Shown here piece by piece: positions 60,851 through 64,000 of a stretch of 64,000 nt of DNA. A program made the translations under genes and the position numbers. Origin of the DNA: RGIG8748 sp045544515 (GTDB lineage Bacteria; Bacillota; Clostridia; UMGS1810); the NCBI GenBank assembly GCA_045544515.1, contig JAZPZD010000019.1, positions 62,001-126,000 of the forward strand, read 5' to 3'. Positions within the stretch are counted from its first letter, which is position 1, and every line of letters starts with the position of its first letter. The notes beneath the pieces are model-generated. The model saw only the letters and a list, made by a program, of their open reading frames with translations. It had not been told where the DNA came from and searched no databases.

Positions 60851-63800
60851 TATTTATCCCCTTCCTTTGCGAGATACATTTTTATAAACATATCGGTAGA
60901 TTTACTGCCGGCGGTGATACCTTCGCCATACTGTAACGCAGCCTTTCTACCGCCGCCATCGTTGTCGTTTGCAACTGCTGCAAACCTAAGTATTGTATCG
61001 GGAAGTACATCTCTTTCTTCCATAAGGATTGTCTTCCAAGGAACCTTGACCTCGAATACTGTAGTTTTTTCGTGTCGTTTCATTGTACCATCAAAACCTG
61101 ATTGCGGGTCACTCATTTTGCAAAGAGCTTGGTCTACAACCATTTCAAGTTTCTGCTCACCGTTTGTTGTACCGTAGAGCACGGAAACCATTTGGGATGG
61201 ATCGTACTTTTCTTCGGGGTCATATGCTGCTGCAAACTGCATACTGTCGTATCTCCACATAGAAGCTACTTCAGGTGAATTATTAAACAGTGTGTTGTCT
61301 ATACATTCCATAGCAATATACAGATTTTCTTCATCCCAAGAATAAGAAATGTTGGCACTAAAGTCATTGGGATCATTCTGATAGAAGTCAACCACTGTAT
61401 AGGTCACAGCAGTGTTGGGGCCAATATATACGGGTTTTCCGTATTCGCCATCGGATATTACGCCGTCTAATGCAGGCTTGTTGTATGCATATTGGCAAAC
61501 TGCATATGATGTGGAATCCGATAGGTCTATCATTATTCCGTCTTCGGTAATAAATGTAGCCACAACATCAAACAGGCTTGTATCTGCCGAAACATTGACA
61601 ACCGTTGTGAAGCTGGAAGATGGTTCGATACAGAGGTTGTCATATTCTTTCTGATAGTTTGTTGCACCAACCAGGTCGTTTATAAGGAATTTACCTGATA
61701 CAACACCGGAGCCTGTGTTGGAAAGGGTTATGTTAAGATTAGCATTGCTAAGCTCATAACCTCCATCAGCATTTTGGATCGGTTTACATACAAGAGACAT
61801 TTCTATCGGTGTGTTGTATTCAAAGATAAGTATTCCGTCCAAATATTTGTTTTCGCCATCGGTAATCTTAATTCCGACACGGTCTCTGTAGGATGTAGTA
61901 CGGGCAGTATCTACAAAAACAGTCATAGTACCGTCTGCGTTTTCTGTAACATTGAACTTTAAGTCGTCATTCTTTTCGGGAACCAGTTCTACATTCAATT
62001 TCTTACCTGCAAAGTTATTTACAGTAAATGTAGCATCCTGTGCAAATGCGATATCAAAGTCGTTTTTGCTTATAAGCTGCTTTTCGCTTCTTTCAAACTT
62101 TTTGAAGTTACCCTTAACATATATGGGGGCTTCGCTAAGTGCAAAGGTATATACGCCGTCTACGCCATGCAGTATGGTCATATTACCATAGCAGTCATAG
62201 AGTTCAACGCTGTCTACACCAAGGTCGATTGCAACAGTTCCGCCGTTGCCTCTTGCCCAAAGGAAGATAACGTCGTCTATCTTATCTTTGTTGTGCATGC
62301 GGTAAGCATAAGTATCGTCATTTATTGTGATATCTTCTGCATATTTGTATCCTGCAAGCATATGATTCATATTTGCAATCATAGGATAGCTTGCTTTTGC
62401 TGCACCAACTGTTTTTGCACCCGAGAATTCTATGAGTCCCCAATGGTTTTCTCTGCTGCCCTTGACTATGCCACCATCCTGGAATTGGTACTGTGTGTAT
62501 TCGTCAAAATGCGGGATTTTGGACAGAGCAACATAGTACTGCATGAGATAATAACCCTGGCGAAGCTCGTCTACACCATAGAATGTATCATCAACATAAC
62601 CAAGCTCTGTTGTAACTATGGGCATATCTTCGTAGCCGTATTTGTCGAGGATTTCTCTCGCACGAGTCACAAGAGTTACAGCTTCGCTCGACATCGGGTC
62701 CTGGGCGATTGTTTTGTAGGCGTGTACGCAGTAGCCATCCATATATTCGCCGCCGCCGCTTTTGAGGATGGTTTCGAGCCATGTCAAGTCAACATTCGAT
62801 GTTACACCGCCCCAGAATTTAATTTCGGGATAATGTGCTTTCATTTCGGTGTAGGTTTTCTTCATGAATTCTACATAGTCGGTCAAGGGTCTTGCATAAC
62901 GGTTGAACGATGCACCCAAAATGTTCCATTCGTTCCACATATCGTAAGAGTCAACACCATAGCGTTCTATATCGGTCATAAAGTGAGCGTATGTAAAGAA
63001 GCTCTCCATACCCTTGTCTGTGTGAGGTGCATGCTCTCCGGGCAAAAATTCACCGCTTACCGCAAGATAGTTACCAAAGATGTTGATGTTGTTTTCGCGG
63101 GCGAGTCTTTGCATTTCGAAAGATGACGCCGGGAACAAATATGCCTCTTTTTCACCGGCATCGCTATGACGAACCGCATTAAGAGCATTCATTATACGAA
63201 TTCTGCCTATGCCGGCATTTCTTAAAAGAGGAACAAACTCCAATCTCTTACCTGTGCAAGCACCATAGACATAGTTCATGGTCTCGCCAAAGTCGGTACG
63301 AGTGTAGGAAAATCTTGTTGTATCTTCACTTCTTATGCCAAGCTCTTCGTTGGTAAAGGTGGATGTAAGGAAATATACACCGTATCTTCCGCCAACATCG
63401 AGAGGAAGTTCGATCTTTGTGGGTTTTCCCGGTTCAAGTTCCACAATAGTATCCGAAGTAAAGACTTCGTCTCCTTCATAGCTTTTGACACTGAAGTGTC
63501 CATTTAAGGTATAGGTACCTTTTTTATGGCTTTCTACTATATATGTCTTGTTATCAAGAGTAATATTAAACTTGATATCCTCACCTGTAAAGAAGTGGTT
63601 GCCGTATATGCCTGTGTCGGCTGTTATGGTAACCTGGTCGTGCATACCTGTTACATTGACATTAACAGCTCTTACAACAAAGTTTTCAAACGAGGTCTGC
63701 ATATTCTTTGTTTTGGAAGAAAGCTTGAAATCAGCACCCTCAAAACCATTATTCATAAGTGCATCGGTAATTACAAAGGTATGCTTCTTCCAGGAAAGAG

Positions 63801-64000
63801 AACCATCCATTTCTTTGTAGGGACTCTCTTTGGCTTTGCCGTCTCTGCCGATATATTCTATGGCAAAGCTACCCTCCCCTGCATCGAAGAATTCCACCTC
63901 GATTTCAACAATTCTGCCTTTGTCAAATTTGTCGGCATACTTGTCATCTATATCCATGTAGAGATAATAGTCGGTCTTGGCTGATACCACATCAAAAAGC
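60850..64000 (-). CDS. Large secreted clan GH-A-like glycoside hydrolase with CBM9-like C-terminus (5' end missing)
   Basis: The frame is open through the right edge, so the start, signal peptide and possible N-terminal modules lie outside. Visible are a beta-sandwich that matches the paralogue at 49846 (for example KKHTFVITDAL against KTHTFVLKNPC), and a TIM barrel with acid/base MWNEW (E354, counted from the codon at 63990) and predicted nucleophile in VTTELGYVD (E462). A linking beta domain ends in VELYDCYGNMTILHG. A C-terminal CBM9-like domain (about 860-1046: PALDGVISDGEYGKPV, SWDEENLYIAMEC) follows. It shares 1 nt with the SLH gene start. Family and substrate are not assigned. Confidence 0.8.
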   Translation of the reverse strand, partial: LFDVVSAKTDYYLYMDIDDKYADKFDKGRIVEIEVEFFDAGEGSFAIEYIGRDGKAKESPYKEMDGSLSWKKHTFVITDALMNNGFEGADFKLSSKTKNMQTSFENFVVRAVNVNVTGMHDQVTITADTGIYGNHFFTGEDIKFNITLDNKTYIVESHKKGTYTLNGHFSVKSYEGDEVFTSDTIVELEPGKPTKIELPLDVGGRYGVYFLTSTFTNEELGIRSEDTTRFSYTRTDFGETMNYVYGACTGKRLEFVPLLRNAGIGRIRIMNALNAVRHSDAGEKEAYLFPASSFEMQRLARENNINIFGNYLAVSGEFLPGEHAPHTDKGMESFFTYAHFMTDIERYGVDSYDMWNEWNILGASFNRYARPLTDYVEFMKKTYTEMKAHYPEIKFWGGVTSNVDLTWLETILKSGGGEYMDGYCVHAYKTIAQDPMSSEAVTLVTRAREILDKYGYEDMPIVTTELGYVDDTFYGVDELRQGYYLMQYYVALSKIPHFDEYTQYQFQDGGIVKGSRENHWGLIEFSGAKTVGAAKASYPMIANMNHMLAGYKYAEDITINDDTYAYRMHNKDKIDDVIFLWARGNGGTVAIDLGVDSVELYDCYGNMTILHGVDGVYTFALSEAPIYVKGNFKKFERSEKQLISKNDFDIAFAQDATFTVNNFAGKKLNVELVPEKNDDLKFNVTENADGTMTVFVDTARTTSYRDRVGIKITDGENKYLDGILIFEYNTPIEMSLVCKPIQNADGGYELSNANLNITLSNTGSGVVSGKFLINDLVGATNYQKEYDNLCIEPSSSFTTVVNVSADTSLFDVVATFITEDGIMIDLSDSTSYAVCQYAYNKPALDGVISDGEYGKPVYIGPNTAVTYTVVDFYQNDPNDFSANISYSWDEENLYIAMECIDNTLFNNSPEVASMWRYDSMQFAAAYDPEEKYDPSQMVSVLYGTTNGEQKLEMVVDQALCKMSDPQSGFDGTMKRHEKTTVFEVKVPWKTILMEERDVLPDTILRFAAVANDNDGGGRKAALQYGEGITAGSKSTDMFIKMYLAKEGDK

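Noticed and set aside
62167..63126. 319-codon plus-strand ORF
   Set aside because: It mirrors the GH-A-like coding frame on the minus strand, whose motifs and codon pattern are clear. No domain or start signal is visible.
1..64000. tRNA or rRNA genes, CRISPR arrays, restriction or toxin-antitoxin genes
   Set aside because: None was recognised in the intergenic spaces, which are mostly short. A tRNAscan or Rfam search would be needed to exclude small RNAs.

Overview
The window is chromosomal DNA from a low-GC, Gram-positive-type anaerobe of the Bacillota, most likely class Clostridia. The evidence is an ECF vitamin transporter module, DnaD- and DnaI-type primosome proteins, SecA followed by a frameshifted RF2, RNase J, DUF3794 (SPOCS) and DacF-type proteins that suggest sporulation, and several S-layer homology (SLH) wall-anchored proteins. 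A fibre- or glycan-degrading gut Clostridia lineage fits (inference). I see no rRNA, tRNA, CRISPR, prophage or transposase gene. Almost all genes lie on the minus strand.

Region 1 (1-16.7 kb): the 3' end of lepA (+) converges on a long minus-strand housekeeping run. In transcription order it is recG, then prfA (own promoter), tsaC/sua5, an arginine-phosphatase-type LMW phosphatase, rimI, tsaD, dnaD, dnaI, a SAM methyltransferase, ecfA1-ecfA2-ecfT, truA, DUF5711, cvpA, DJ-1, 5-formyl-THF cyclo-ligase and xerC. A 28-bp palindrome with dif-like 11-6-11 geometry sits just before xerC. Region 2 (16.7-25.2 kb): metA (acetyl-type) heads an operon with the SbcD/YhaO-YhaN pair, Asp23, fakA and recG. 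Upstream is a DUF3794-LysM plus D,D-carboxypeptidase pair.

Region 3 (25.3-36.1 kb): an M20 peptidase and a GNAT protein (+); secA-prfB (-), with a classical +1 programmed frameshift at codon 26; mtnN (+); and an AraC regulator divergent from a sugar nucleotidyltransferase / N-acetylhexosamine-kinase-like / nagB operon. A 254-bp non-genic island follows, bracketed by direct repeats of a terminator and holding a 50-codon small ORF. It looks like a miniature element.

Region 4 (36.1-47.7 kb): an ECF sigma factor, membrane anti-sigma, stalk-domain protein and YcdB/SLH protein form one operon, probably a self-regulated envelope-sensing system. Next are RNase J and the conserved pyrH-frr-uppS-cdsA-dxr-rseP run, which starts from a strong promoter. 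Region 5 (47.7-64 kb): a glycan-degradation locus with two large secreted clan GH-A-like enzymes (one cut by the window edge), two SLH proteins, an HTH-only AraC-type regulator and a cytoplasmic alpha-galactosidase, all in one direction. It reads as a wall-anchored degradation system whose substrate cannot be told from sequence. This locus and the sigma/SLH operon are the best candidates for undescribed biology here.
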